A stretch of 64,000 nt of DNA from Mycobacterium sp. MYCO198283 (GCF_021213805.1 NZ_JAJQJI010000011.1:1-64000), one strand, 5' to 3'. Shown: positions 46,785 to 56,220, counted from the stretch's first letter. The notes: generated by a model from the letters alone, not told the origin. Numbers and translations: made by a program.

Positions 46785-49700
46785 CCGCGGGCGCGCACGC
46801 GCTCCCCGGGGAGACCGATTACCACGCGCTGAACGCGATGCTCAACCTGTACGACGCCGACGGCAAGATCCAGTTCGACAAGGACGTGCAGGCAGCGCGG
46901 GAGTACTTCCTGCAGCACGTCAACCAGAACACCGTCTTCTTCCACAACGTCGACGAGAAGCTCGACTACCTGATCGAGAAGAACTACTACGAGCGCGAGG
47001 TGCTCGACCAGTACTCCCGCAACTTCGTCAAGACGCTGCTCGACCGCGCCTACGCCAAGAAGTTCCGGTTCCCGACCTTTCTCGGGGCGTTCAAGTACTA
47101 CACCTCGTACACGCTGAAGACGTTCGACGGGAAGCGTTACCTCGAGCGCTTCGAGGACCGCGTCGTGATGGTGTCGCTGACGCTGGCCGCCGGCGACACC
47201 GCGCTCGCCGAGAAGCTCGTCGACGAGATCATCGACGGCCGCTTCCAGCCGGCCACGCCGACGTTCCTCAACTCGGGCAAGAAGCAGCGCGGTGAGCCGG
47301 TGTCGTGCTTCCCGGCCGGTACGCCGATCGACACCGCCGCGGGCCCGCGGGCGATCGAGACCCTCGAGCCGGGGGACCGGGTGCTGTCGCACGACGGCTC
47401 GTTCGCTGTTGTCGAGGCTGTTGTCGAGAACCCGAACGACCAACCGTTGGTGTCGATTTCGCACTTCGGGCACAACAAGCCGATCCTGTGCACGCCCGAG
47501 CATCCCATTCTGGTTTGGACGACGCGCGATGTCGGATCCCTGATCGACGGCGACGGCGCCGATCCGTTCAACGGCTTCGTTTGGCTGGCGGCCAAGGACG
47601 TCAGGCCCGAGGATTTCGTCGTCACCGCGTCACCCTCCGAAGGGCGCGAGCGGCGGGTCTTCGACCTGATGGAACACGTCGGCTCCGGTGACTATGAAGA
47701 AGCCGACGGATTGATCCGGAAGGTGAACGCCGACAACAAGCATCGCAGCAAGCGGCGCTACCGACTCCGGTTCGTCTCGGTGAATCGCTATGTCGAAGAG
47801 TCGTACGACCTCGGCTTGATCCTCGGCTGGTACATCGCCGAAGGCCACATCTCCAAGCGATCAACCGACCACACGACGCCGAATGGCATCCATTTCACCG
47901 TCGGCACACACGAACTCGACTACCAGCAGGAATTGGCGGCTGCGTTCAAGCGGGTCTTCGCCGCGGATCTCGCAGTGCACCAAAGCGTCTCGGATCAATC
48001 GGTGCGCATGATCTGCAGCAGCGAGATCGTGGCATCGCTGATCCTGTCGATGGCCGGCACGGGCTGTCACACGAAGCGGTTGTCACCCGAGGTCCTGACG
48101 GCCGGCGACGAGTTCCAGCGTGGACTGCTGGCCGGGTTGTTCCGCGGGGACGGGTGCAGCACGGCCGGTGGAATGGTGCTCGACCTGGTGAATCCCGACC
48201 TGGTCGATCAAGTGCAGCTGCTGCTCCGCCGCCAGGGGATCATGTCCCGCGTTCGGCAGTACACCAACCAGGCGGGCAACCTCACGGGACAGGTCTTCGT
48301 GCCCGGATTGCCGGGCGCCAACGAGGAATTCATTTTCGACGTCGGGAAGAACCTGCACAACTACGTCGGCCAGAAGGGCACGTCGCGCACCACCTACCAG
48401 GTCGTGCACGGGCGCCACGTGTACGGCATCCGCGAGCTGAAGGTCACCGATCAGGTGCCCGAGAAGGTCTACAACCTCCACGTCGAGGGGACGCACACCT
48501 ACACCATTCGTGGCACGGTCGTCCACAATTGCTTCCTCCTGCGCATCGAGGACAACATGGAGTCCATCGGTCGCTCCATCAACTCGGCGCTGCAGTTGTC
48601 CAAGCGCGGCGGCGGAGTGGCGTTGTTGCTCAGCAACATTCGCGAGCACGGTGCACCGATCAAGAACATCGAGAACCAGAGCTCGGGCGTCATCCCGATC
48701 ATGAAGCTGCTGGAGGACTCGTTCTCCTACGCCAACCAGCTGGGCGCCCGCCAGGGTGCCGGTGCGGTGTACCTGCACGCCCACCATCCCGACATCCACC
48801 GCTTCCTCGACACCAAGCGCGAGAACGCCGACGAGAAGATCCGCATCAAGACGCTGTCGCTGGGCGTCGTGATCCCGGACATCACCTTCGAGCTCGCCAA
48901 GCGCAACGAGGACATGTACCTGTTCTCGCCGTACGACGTCGAGCGTGTCTACGGCCTGCCGTTCGCCGACATCTCGGTGACCGAGAAGTACTACGAGATG
49001 GTGGACGACGCGCGTATCCGCAAGACGAAGATCAAGGCGCGCGAATTCTTCCAGACGCTTGCCGAGCTGCAGTTCGAGTCGGGCTACCCGTACATCATGT
49101 TCGAGGACACGGTGAACCGGGCCAACCCCATCGAGGGCAAGATCACCCACTCGAACCTGTGCTCGGAGATCCTGCAGGTGTCGACGCCGTCGGAGTACAA
49201 CGAGGACCTGTCCTACGCCAAGGTCGGTAAGGACATCTCGTGCAACCTCGGCTCGCTGAACATCGCGAAGGCCATGGACTCGCCGGATTTCGGCCAGACC
49301 ATCGAGGTGGCCATCCGCGCACTGACCGCCGTGTCGGACCAGACGCACATCACGTCGGTGCCGTCGATCGAGCAGGGCAACAACGACTCCCACGCCATCG
49401 GGCTCGGGCAGATGAACCTGCACGGCTACCTGGCGCGTGAGCGGATCTTCTACGGTTCCGACGAGGGCATCGACTTCACGAACATCTACTTCTACACGGT
49501 GCTCTACCACGCGCTGCGGGCGTCGAATCGCCTGGCGATCGAACGCGGGACGCACTTCAAGGGCTTCGAGCGCAGCAAGTATGCCAGCGGTGAGTTCTTC
49601 GACCGCTACACCGACCAGGTGTGGGAGCCCAAGACGGACAAGGTGCGGCAGCTGTTCGCCGATGCGGGCATCCGCATCCCGAACCAGGACGACTGGCGCC

Positions 49701-50143
49701 GGCTGAAGGAGTCGGTGCAGGCGCACGGCATCTACAACCAGAACCTGCAGGCCGTGCCGCCGACCGGGTCGATCTCCTACATCAACCACTCGACCAGCTC
49801 GATTCACCCGGTGGCGAGCAAGATCGAGATCCGCAAGGAAGGCAAGATCGGCCGCGTCTACTACCCGGCGCCGTATCTGACCAACGACAACTTGGAGTAC
49901 TTCCAGGACGCGTACGAGATCGGCTACGAGAAGATCATCGACACCTACGCCGCGGCCACCCAACACGTGGACCAGGGGCTGAGCCTGACGCTGTTCTTCA
50001 AGGACACCGCCACCACGCGCGATGTGAACAAAGCGCAGATCTACGCCTGGCGCAAGGGCATCAAGACGCTCTACTACATCCGGCTCCGGCAGATGGCCCT
50101 GGAAGGCACCGAGGTGGAGGGCTGCGTCAGCTGCATGCTGTAG
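46751..50143 (+). CDS. nrdE: NrdE class Ib ribonucleotide reductase large subunit, with intein
   Basis: The precursor is 1130 residues: N-extein 1-185, intein 186-593, C-extein 594-1130; the mature enzyme is 722 residues, the normal size. It reduces ribonucleoside diphosphates to deoxy forms with NrdF. The C-extein begins CFLLRIEDNMESIGR, and its first Cys is the redox-active active-site cysteine by family position; the C-terminal CVSC (VEGCVSCML) is the shuttle pair. Radical-site LGSLNIAKAMDS and NLCSEILQV are also seen. Without splicing the enzyme cannot work. GTG 46751 overlaps nrdI. Confidence 0.93.
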   Translation: MSPTVTAAAPVTAGAHALPGETDYHALNAMLNLYDADGKIQFDKDVQAAREYFLQHVNQNTVFFHNVDEKLDYLIEKNYYEREVLDQYSRNFVKTLLDRAYAKKFRFPTFLGAFKYYTSYTLKTFDGKRYLERFEDRVVMVSLTLAAGDTALAEKLVDEIIDGRFQPATPTFLNSGKKQRGEPVSCFPAGTPIDTAAGPRAIETLEPGDRVLSHDGSFAVVEAVVENPNDQPLVSISHFGHNKPILCTPEHPILVWTTRDVGSLIDGDGADPFNGFVWLAAKDVRPEDFVVTASPSEGRERRVFDLMEHVGSGDYEEADGLIRKVNADNKHRSKRRYRLRFVSVNRYVEESYDLGLILGWYIAEGHISKRSTDHTTPNGIHFTVGTHELDYQQELAAAFKRVFAADLAVHQSVSDQSVRMICSSEIVASLILSMAGTGCHTKRLSPEVLTAGDEFQRGLLAGLFRGDGCSTAGGMVLDLVNPDLVDQVQLLLRRQGIMSRVRQYTNQAGNLTGQVFVPGLPGANEEFIFDVGKNLHNYVGQKGTSRTTYQVVHGRHVYGIRELKVTDQVPEKVYNLHVEGTHTYTIRGTVVHNCFLLRIEDNMESIGRSINSALQLSKRGGGVALLLSNIREHGAPIKNIENQSSGVIPIMKLLEDSFSYANQLGARQGAGAVYLHAHHPDIHRFLDTKRENADEKIRIKTLSLGVVIPDITFELAKRNEDMYLFSPYDVERVYGLPFADISVTEKYYEMVDDARIRKTKIKAREFFQTLAELQFESGYPYIMFEDTVNRANPIEGKITHSNLCSEILQVSTPSEYNEDLSYAKVGKDISCNLGSLNIAKAMDSPDFGQTIEVAIRALTAVSDQTHITSVPSIEQGNNDSHAIGLGQMNLHGYLARERIFYGSDEGIDFTNIYFYTVLYHALRASNRLAIERGTHFKGFERSKYASGEFFDRYTDQVWEPKTDKVRQLFADAGIRIPNQDDWRRLKESVQAHGIYNQNLQAVPPTGSISYINHSTSSIHPVASKIEIRKEGKIGRVYYPAPYLTNDNLEYFQDAYEIGYEKIIDTYAAATQHVDQGLSLTLFFKDTATTRDVNKAQIYAWRKGIKTLYYIRLRQMALEGTEVEGCVSCML
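47306..48529 (+). mobile_element. Intein with LAGLIDADG homing endonuclease inside nrdE
   Basis: 1224 bp, 408 residues, in frame. The N-terminal splicing block starts with Cys (CFPAGTPIDTAAGPRAIETL); block B is CTPEHPILV with the conserved T and H; the two dodecapeptides are LILGWYIAEGHIS and LLAGLFRGDGCS with acidic residues E and D intact; block F/G is VYNLHVEGTHTYT ending in VVHN before Cys+1. The endonuclease thus looks active. Its codon use seems less GC-extreme than the exteins. Confidence 0.93.
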
Positions 50144-50258
50144 CGCTATGTCGTTTCGGGCGCGGTCGTTTCGGGCGCGATGAGTAACCGCCGCGAGCGC
50201 GGTCTACCTGTGCGACGGCATCCAGCAGGATCCGCCGGCTCTCCGAAAGGCACCCGAC

Positions 50259-50690
50259 ATGCACGCAACGCTCTTCGTCAACCTCCCCGTCGCCGACGTC
50301 GCCCGCTCGCGCGCGTTCTTCACCGCGCTCGGTTACGGCTTCCACGAGTCGATGTGCAGTGACGTGACGCTCGTCGTGGTGTTGGGGCACAACCAGTTCG
50401 CCATGCTGTTGCAGCGCGACGTCTTCGATTCCCTGCATCCCGCGCAGACCGCCGACGCGGCCGTCGTGAAAGAGTGCGTCATCTGCCTCGGCGTGGACAC
50501 CCGCGACGCGGTGGACGCCCTGGTCGACCGCGCGATCGCGGCGGGCGCGACGGCGGGCGACAGCGAGGACGAAGAGTTCATGTACGGCCGCAGCTACAAC
50601 GACCTCGACGGCCACTCCTGGCAGATCTTCTGGCTCGACCCGGCTGCGGTGTCCGCGGAGCCGTCGGAGCTCGCCGCGCCTCAGCGCTGA
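50259..50690 (+). CDS. VOC (glyoxalase/bleomycin-resistance fold) protein
   Basis: A 143-residue protein of the vicinal oxygen chelate fold. It begins MHATLFVNLPVADVARSRAF with FFTALGYGFHE, and ends EEFMYGRSYNDLDGHSWQIF with the DxDGHxW metal-side pattern. Such proteins may be lyases, dioxygenases or binding proteins. It lies between nrdE and a convergent oxidoreductase, unrelated to RNR. ATG 50259 has ccgaaaggc upstream. Confidence 0.85.
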   Translation: MHATLFVNLPVADVARSRAFFTALGYGFHESMCSDVTLVVVLGHNQFAMLLQRDVFDSLHPAQTADAAVVKECVICLGVDTRDAVDALVDRAIAAGATAGDSEDEEFMYGRSYNDLDGHSWQIFWLDPAAVSAEPSELAAPQR

Positions 50691-50727
50691 GCCGCACACC
50701 GCGCGGGCGGTGTGCGGCCGTCGCACG

Positions 50728-51909
50728 TCAGTACTTGTGCTGGGGGCCCTGTTCCTTCTTGTACAGCGCCTTGAGCAGCCGGTCACGGAAGAAGGCGTTG
50801 TCGATCACCTTGATTCCGGTGTTGGCGACGGCCGGGATGCCCGCGAGCTTGTGGAAGTAGCGGCCGCGCTTGTACTCCCGGCCCCACGCCGCTTCCATGC
50901 GCTGCGCGTAGTTGGTGAAGTCGTCGGGGCCGCCGTTGGTGAGCGCCGCGACCGCGCATTCGCCGGCGGCCAGGCCGGACTCCAGCGCCTTGGAGATCCC
51001 CGCGCCCGACGCCGGCTTGCCCGCACCCAGCGAATCGCCGGTGAAGAGCACGCCGGGACGCCACGGCGGCCACGCGGTGAAGCCCATCGGCAGCCGCCAC
51101 GCGCGCACGCTCTTGTTCTTCTTCAGCTCCTCGATGGCGGGCAGATCCCACTCGCGGGGAAGTGACCGCAGGAACTCGCCGAGGAACTGGGTGGCGTTGA
51201 TCGCCTGCCAGTTCTTGTAGCTGTTGACGTAACCCAGGCCGATGTTGAAGACACCGTTGCCCATCGGGAACACCCAGCCGTAGCCCGGCAGCTGATCGCC
51301 CTGGAACGCCAGCTTCAGGTAGATGTCGAGGCTGTCGGAATCCGGGCGGTTGGCGGGCATCTCCGAGCGGATCGCGATGGCCTGGTAGCCGTTGTACTGC
51401 GAGTCGATCTTCAGCGCGCGCTTGATGGGGGAGTAGGCGCCGTCGGCCGCGATCACCGCGTCGCCGAACACCTTCTCGCCGCCCTTGAGCACCACCCCGA
51501 CCACGCGGCCATTGGCGTCGAGCTCCGGGCCGGTGACTTCGGCCGACTGCCGCACCTGCGCGCCGGCGGCCTCGGCGTGCTTGAGCAGCAAGGTGTCCAG
51601 CTCCGTGCGGCTCACGGTGTGGCCGTGGTCGGGCATGCCGGGCCGCTTGGGGAACGACAGCTCCCACTGGCTCGGGCTGAAGACCGTCACCCGGTTCACG
51701 CGGTGGAACTTCGCGACCTCGTGCGACAGGCCCATCTTCTGCAGATAGCTCACCGCGCGGGCGGTCAGCCCGTCGCCGCACGGCTTGTCGCGCGGGAATT
51801 CGGCCTTGTCGAGGACCAGCACCTTGGCCCCGGTCTGCGCGGCTTGCCAGGCGGCGGCCGAGCCGGACGGCCCGCCGCCGGCGATGACCACGTCGTATCG
51901 CTGGGTCAT
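50728..51909 (-). CDS. Geranylgeranyl reductase family FAD protein
   Basis: A 393-residue FAD-dependent reductase. The Rossmann FAD motif is IAGGGPSGSAAAWQA (residues 9-23), followed by DKAEFPRDKPCGDGLTARAV, the family signature, and the FAD motif GVLFTGDSLGAGKPASGAG. It reduces isoprenoid double bonds, as MenJ does on menaquinone; this gene sits at a site where M. tuberculosis has a different oxygenase, so its substrate is open. ATG 51909. Divergent from the TetR gene at 52054. Confidence 0.85.
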   Translation of the reverse strand: MTQRYDVVIAGGGPSGSAAAWQAAQTGAKVLVLDKAEFPRDKPCGDGLTARAVSYLQKMGLSHEVAKFHRVNRVTVFSPSQWELSFPKRPGMPDHGHTVSRTELDTLLLKHAEAAGAQVRQSAEVTGPELDANGRVVGVVLKGGEKVFGDAVIAADGAYSPIKRALKIDSQYNGYQAIAIRSEMPANRPDSDSLDIYLKLAFQGDQLPGYGWVFPMGNGVFNIGLGYVNSYKNWQAINATQFLGEFLRSLPREWDLPAIEELKKNKSVRAWRLPMGFTAWPPWRPGVLFTGDSLGAGKPASGAGISKALESGLAAGECAVAALTNGGPDDFTNYAQRMEAAWGREYKRGRYFHKLAGIPAVANTGIKVIDNAFFRDRLLKALYKKEQGPQHKY

Positions 51910-52041
51910 GAGTCCCGTCTCGTGTCGATCGGTGTACCGAAGCCGAATAGTACGCGAGCGGTTTCGTCGCCACCGACCGAGCGAATCGACGTCCGGCAGA
52001 TGTCATACACCGGTCGCAGCAGGTCAGGGCCGTCCCGGCGG

Positions 52042-52047
52042 TACAGT
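52042..52047 (+). promoter_or_regulatory. Candidate -10 element (tacagt) of leaderless TetR gene
   Basis: The TANNNT hexamer ends six bases before ATG 52054; no Shine-Dalgarno is seen. Confidence 0.45.
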
Positions 52048-52053
52048 GGTCGA

Positions 52054-52785
52054 ATGCGCAGAGTGGGGCGGCCCGCACCGGGGGCGCGCGCGGACGTGAA
52101 AGTCGACGCCCGCAGCGAGCGCTGGCGTGAGCACCGCAAGAAGGTCCGCGCGGAGATCATCGACGCGGCGTTCCGGGCCATCGACCGGCAGGGACCCGAT
52201 GTCAGCCTCCGCGAGATCGCCGAGGAAGCCGGCACCGCCAAGCCCAAGATCTACCGCCATTTCACCGACAAGTCCGACCTGTTCCAGGCCATCGGCCAGC
52301 GGATGCGGGACATGTTGTGGGCAGCGATCTTCCCGGCGATCGACCTGAGCACCGATTCGGCGCGCGAGGTCATCCGCAAGAGTGTCGACGAGTACGTGAC
52401 GCTGGTCGACCAGCACCCCAACGTCGTCCGCTTCCTCATGCTCGGGCGGTTCACCGAGCAGACGGAGTCCGCGAAGCGGGCGCTCAACGAAAGCCGCGAC
52501 ATCACCCTCGGGTTGGCCGAGGCGTTCAGCAACGAACTGCGTGAGCTCAAGGTGGACCGGGACGCCGTCGAGCTGTCGGCGTCGGCGATGTTCGGCACCG
52601 CCGCGTCGGCGACGGAGTGGTGGCTGGGCGCGGAGCCGACCGCCGCGCGCCGGATGCCGCGCGAGAAGTTCGTCTCCCACCTCTCGACCATCGTGTTCGG
52701 CGCCGTCTACGGCACCACCGAGCTGCTCGGGATCAAGATCGAGCCCGACCGGCCGATCCACGCCGCCGTGCCGCGCTCCGCCTGA
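52054..52785 (+). CDS. TetR regulator (Rv3050c-like) between nrdE and nrdF
   Basis: A 243-residue regulator. An N-terminal extension (RRVGRPAPGARADVKVDARS) precedes the DNA-binding domain VRAEIIDAAFRAIDRQGPDV, LREIAEEAGTAKPKIYRHFT. The ligand domain contains VTLVDQHPNVVRFLMLGRFT. It matches the position of Rv3050c. It may regulate the divergent geranylgeranyl reductase-like gene. Apparently leaderless. The longer in-frame ATG 51577 is rejected because it lies inside the opposite gene. Confidence 0.87.
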   Translation: MRRVGRPAPGARADVKVDARSERWREHRKKVRAEIIDAAFRAIDRQGPDVSLREIAEEAGTAKPKIYRHFTDKSDLFQAIGQRMRDMLWAAIFPAIDLSTDSAREVIRKSVDEYVTLVDQHPNVVRFLMLGRFTEQTESAKRALNESRDITLGLAEAFSNELRELKVDRDAVELSASAMFGTAASATEWWLGAEPTAARRMPREKFVSHLSTIVFGAVYGTTELLGIKIEPDRPIHAAVPRSA

Positions 52786-52805
52786 CCGGGCCCGCGACAC
52801 GCTCG

Positions 52806-52856
52806 CCACTACATGTGGGAATGCGTGGGCGGTCGAGCCACAAACTGTAGTGTTGA
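52806..52856 (+). promoter_or_regulatory. NrdR box pair upstream of nrdF
   Basis: Box 1 is ccactacatgtggg (52806-52819) and box 2 ccacaaactgtagtgtt (52838-52854). The words acatgtgg (52811) and ccac (52838) start 27 bp apart, exactly as before nrdH. This unites both transcripts in one NrdR regulon. Confidence 0.75.
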
Positions 52857-52913
52857 ACCACCCGCGGGGGAGCTGCGGGTGACGACGATAAGTCCTGGTG
52901 AAGAGGGGTTTCA

Positions 52914-53888
52914 GTGAGCGAGGGCGTGAAGCTGATCGATCGGGTCTCGGCGATCAACTGGAACCGGCTGGCCGACGAGAAGGACGCCGAGGTCTGGGAA
53001 CGGCTGACCGGCAATTTCTGGCTACCCGAGAAGGTGCCGGTGTCCAACGACATCCCGTCGTGGGGCACGCTGACGGCCCACGAGAAGCAGCTGACCATGC
53101 GGGTGTTCACGGGCCTGACGCTGCTCGACACCATCCAAGGCACCGTCGGCGCCGTCAGCCTCATCCCCGATGCGCTGACGCCGCACGAGGAGGCGGTGTA
53201 CACCAACATCGCGTTCATGGAGTCGGTGCACGCGAAGAGCTACAGCAACATCTTCTCGACGCTGTGCTCGACCACCGAGATCGACGAGGCGTTCCGCTGG
53301 TCGGAGGAGAACCCGAACCTGCAGCGCAAGGCGCAGATCGTCATGGACTTCTACAAGGGCGACGATCCGCTGAAGCGCAAGGTCGCGTCCACGCTGCTGG
53401 AGAGCTTCCTGTTCTACTCCGGCTTCTACCTGCCGATGTACTGGTCCTCACGGGCAAAGCTCACCAACACCGCGGACATGATCCGGTTGATCATCCGCGA
53501 CGAGGCCGTGCACGGCTACTACATCGGCTACAAGTTCCAGAAGGGGCTGGCGCTGGAAGACGACACCCGCCGCGCCGAGCTCAAGGACTACACCTACGAG
53601 CTGCTCTTCGAGCTGTACGACAACGAAGTCGAATACACCCAGGACCTCTACGACGAGGTCGGGCTCACCGAGGACGTCAAGAAGTTCCTGCGCTACAACG
53701 CCAACAAGGCGCTGATGAACCTCGGCTACGAGGCGCTGTTCCCGCGCGACGAGACCGACGTCAACCCCGCGATCCTCTCGGCGCTCAGCCCGAACGCCGA
53801 CGAGAATCACGACTTCTTCTCCGGCTCCGGGTCGAGCTACGTCATCGGCAAGGCCGTCGTCACCGAGGACGAGGACTGGGACTTCTAG
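52914..53888 (+). CDS. nrdF2: NrdF class Ib ribonucleotide reductase small subunit
   Basis: A 324-residue metallo-cofactor subunit. Metal ligands are visible in TPHEEAVYTNIAFMESVHAK, FLESF-type segment (LLESFLFYSGFYLP) and DEAVHGYYIGYKFQ; a radical Tyr lies near the SVHAKSYSN helix. The C-terminal tail TEDEDWDF docks to NrdE. GTG 52914 with aagaggggtt upstream. It is separated from nrdE by three unrelated genes, but the NrdR boxes show coordinated control. Confidence 0.95.
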   Translation: MSEGVKLIDRVSAINWNRLADEKDAEVWERLTGNFWLPEKVPVSNDIPSWGTLTAHEKQLTMRVFTGLTLLDTIQGTVGAVSLIPDALTPHEEAVYTNIAFMESVHAKSYSNIFSTLCSTTEIDEAFRWSEENPNLQRKAQIVMDFYKGDDPLKRKVASTLLESFLFYSGFYLPMYWSSRAKLTNTADMIRLIIRDEAVHGYYIGYKFQKGLALEDDTRRAELKDYTYELLFELYDNEVEYTQDLYDEVGLTEDVKKFLRYNANKALMNLGYEALFPRDETDVNPAILSALSPNADENHDFFSGSGSSYVIGKAVVTEDEDWDF

Positions 53889-53925
53889 CCTCGCGGCAGC
53901 GGCTCCAGCCGGAAGCCGCAGCGGC

Positions 53926-54975
53926 CTACCGCAGCGACGACGTGTCGATGACGAACCGGTAGCGCACATCGCTGGCGATCATGCGCTCGTAGGCCTCGTT
54001 GACATAGTCGGGTTGCACCAGCTCGATCTCCGGTGTCACGCCGTGCTCGGCGCAGAAGTCCAGCATCTCCTGCGTCTCGCGGATGCCGCCGATCAGCGAG
54101 CCCGCGAGGCGGCGGCGGCCGAAGATCAGCGCGCCGGCCGGCACCGTCATGGGCTTTTCCGGCATGCCGAGCTCGACCAGGGTGCCGTCGAGGTTGAGCA
54201 GCCCGAGGTAGTCACCCATGTCGAGGTTCGCCGAGACGGTGTTGAGGATCAGGTCGAAGCGGCCGCGCAGCTTCTTGAAGGTGTCGGGGTCGCTGGTGGC
54301 GTGGTACTCCGACGCGCCCAGCCGCAGGCCGTCCTCCATCTTCTTCAGCGACTGGCTGAGCACCGTGACCTCGGCACCCATCGCGGCTCCGAGCTTGACG
54401 GCGAGGTGGCCCAGCCCGCCCAGGCCGATGACGGCCACCTGCGTCCCCGCGCCGGCGTTCCAGTGGCGCAGCGGCGAATACGTCGTGATGCCCGCGCACA
54501 GCAGCGGCGCGGCCTTGTCGAGCGGGATGGCGTCGGGGATCCGCAGCACGTAGTTCTCGTCGACCACGATCGCGCCGCTGTAGCCGCCGGCGGTCGGGCG
54601 GCCGTCACGGTCGACGCCGTTGTACGTGCCGACCATGCCGCCGCCGGTGCAGTACTGCTCTTCGCCGGCGCGGCAGGACGCGCATTCGCGACAGGAATCG
54701 ACGAAGCAGCCGACACCGACGCGGTCACCGACCTGATACCTGGTGACGGCCGACCCGACCGCCGTGACGACGCCGGCGATCTCGTGGCCCGGCACCAGCG
54801 GGTACTGGACCTTTCCCCACTCCTGGCGCACGGTGTGGATGTCGGAGTGGCAGATGCCGGCGAACGCGATCTCGATGGCGACGTCGTGCGGGCCGGGGTC
54901 GCGGCGCTCGATGCGGGTGGGGACCAGCGGTTCCGTGGCGGACGGCGCGGCGTAAGCGGAGACGGTGATGGGCAT
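53926..54975 (-). CDS. adhC: Zinc-dependent NADP(H) alcohol dehydrogenase AdhC
   Basis: A 349-residue cinnamyl-alcohol-dehydrogenase type MDR. Catalytic zinc ligands are in GICHSDIHTV and VPGHEIAGVV; the structural zinc loop is DSCRECASCRAGEEQYC with four Cys; cofactor motif is VIGLGGLGHLAVKLG, followed by SQS, which suits NADPH. It reduces aromatic or long-chain aldehydes. Corresponds to Rv3045 adhC. ATG 54975; convergent with nrdF (37-bp gap). Confidence 0.93.
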   Translation of the reverse strand: MPITVSAYAAPSATEPLVPTRIERRDPGPHDVAIEIAFAGICHSDIHTVRQEWGKVQYPLVPGHEIAGVVTAVGSAVTRYQVGDRVGVGCFVDSCRECASCRAGEEQYCTGGGMVGTYNGVDRDGRPTAGGYSGAIVVDENYVLRIPDAIPLDKAAPLLCAGITTYSPLRHWNAGAGTQVAVIGLGGLGHLAVKLGAAMGAEVTVLSQSLKKMEDGLRLGASEYHATSDPDTFKKLRGRFDLILNTVSANLDMGDYLGLLNLDGTLVELGMPEKPMTVPAGALIFGRRRLAGSLIGGIRETQEMLDFCAEHGVTPEIELVQPDYVNEAYERMIASDVRYRFVIDTSSLR

Positions 54976-55134
54976 GGCACGTCCTCGGGGTCGTCTTCTG
55001 GGGCTCTACCGAGAAAGCTTAGCGGCGCTAATTCATTCCCCCGCAGGCTCGCGCCGTGACCCTTGTTACAGGCCGGCCGCGCGCGAGCGCCGATGCCACA
55101 GTTGCCGGCGACGACGCACCGCACCTGTCAAGGG

Positions 55135-56220
55135 CTAGTTGATCGGCGCGTTGAGCCACCGCAGGTCGGCCAGCACCCCGCGGGCCGCGACGATGCCCTG
55201 GCCGGTTTGCCACACCTCGTTGTTCACGGCGAACACCCGGTTGTCGCGATTGGCGGACAGCTGCCGCCAGGCGTCGCTGTCGAGGACCGCCGCGCCGCGT
55301 GCCCGGGCCGCCGGAGAGGCGAAGGACACGTAGACGATGTCGCCTTCGGCGGCACGGAAGTCGGCTGTCGCCAGGTCGGTGCTGCCGATCTCGTGGTACG
55401 GCGCGTCGGTGAACCGCTGGGCGGGCGGGCGCTCGACGCCGACACCGGCGAGCACGCTCGCGGGGAAGTTGTCGGCGCCGTAGACCCGCACGGTGTCCTC
55501 GGTCAACTCGACGATCGACGCCTGGAAGTGCGCGGCGTCGTTGTCGGCGCCGACCCGCTCGGCTTGGGCGCGGAACCCCTCCAGCAGCCGGTCGGTGGCG
55601 CCCACGCGGGCCGTCGCGGCGCCGACCAGCCGCAGATTGTCCTGCCAGGCGGCGCCCGGCGCACCGGTGAAGACGGTGGGTGCGACGTCGGCGAGGGCGG
55701 CGTAGGACTGCGGCGCCAGCGCCTCGGAGCCGATGATGAGGTCGGGACGGGCCGCCCTGACGGCCGCCACGTCGGGTGCGGTGCGCGTTCCGACGGCGGG
55801 CGCCTGGTGCACGACGGTGCCCAGATACCAGGGTTGGGTGGCGCCCTCGCCGGCGAGCGCGGCGCCCACGATCCGCGATTGCAGGCCGAGTGCGCACACG
55901 AAGTCGAGCGCGTCGCCGGACAGGACGACGATGCGCTGCGGGTCGGCGGGGACGTCGGTCTGGCCGGCCGCGTGCCGCACGGGACGTGTCGGGGGGCCCG
56001 GATCGGGCGCAGCGGGCTCCGGCGCGCACGACTCGTCGGGCCGGCGGTCGTTGCCGAGCACCCCGGCGCCGGCGATCTTGGTGGTGCTGGTGATCATCGA
56101 CGAGGCGCCCGCGGCGGGCCCCGGGCCGGACGCCGGCGGCGTCGAGCAGCTGGTCGCGACGGTGATCACCACTGCCGTGAGCGACGCCGCGGCGGCGGCC
56201 CAGACACCGGGTCTCTGCAC
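55135..56220 (-). CDS. fecB: FecB-type iron-siderophore-binding lipoprotein
   Basis: A 361-residue periplasmic-binding (TroA-like) protein. Residues 1-26 form a signal peptide with lipobox ATSC, then a disordered linker. The binding domain has PADPQRIVVLSGDALDFVCA, APDVAAVRAARPDLIIG and the final WLNAPIN. Rv3044 FecB binds ferric carboxymycobactin or heme in M. tuberculosis. GTG 56220 gives the most natural signal peptide; longer starts are not lipoprotein-like. No iron box was seen upstream. Divergent from ctaD. Confidence 0.88.
   Translation of the reverse strand: MQRPGVWAAAAASLTAVVITVATSCSTPPASGPGPAAGASSMITSTTKIAGAGVLGNDRRPDESCAPEPAAPDPGPPTRPVRHAAGQTDVPADPQRIVVLSGDALDFVCALGLQSRIVGAALAGEGATQPWYLGTVVHQAPAVGTRTAPDVAAVRAARPDLIIGSEALAPQSYAALADVAPTVFTGAPGAAWQDNLRLVGAATARVGATDRLLEGFRAQAERVGADNDAAHFQASIVELTEDTVRVYGADNFPASVLAGVGVERPPAQRFTDAPYHEIGSTDLATADFRAAEGDIVYVSFASPAARARGAAVLDSDAWRQLSANRDNRVFAVNNEVWQTGQGIVAARGVLADLRWLNAPIN

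Noticed and set aside
48083..49966. A 627-codon minus-strand frame
   Set aside because: It is the antisense of nrdE, with Val/Leu/Asp-rich low-information sequence and no ribosome binding site.
53889..53925. Bidirectional terminator between nrdF and adhC
   Set aside because: Only a 6-bp stem (gcggct/agccgc) without T-tract can be drawn in 37 bp; too weak to call.
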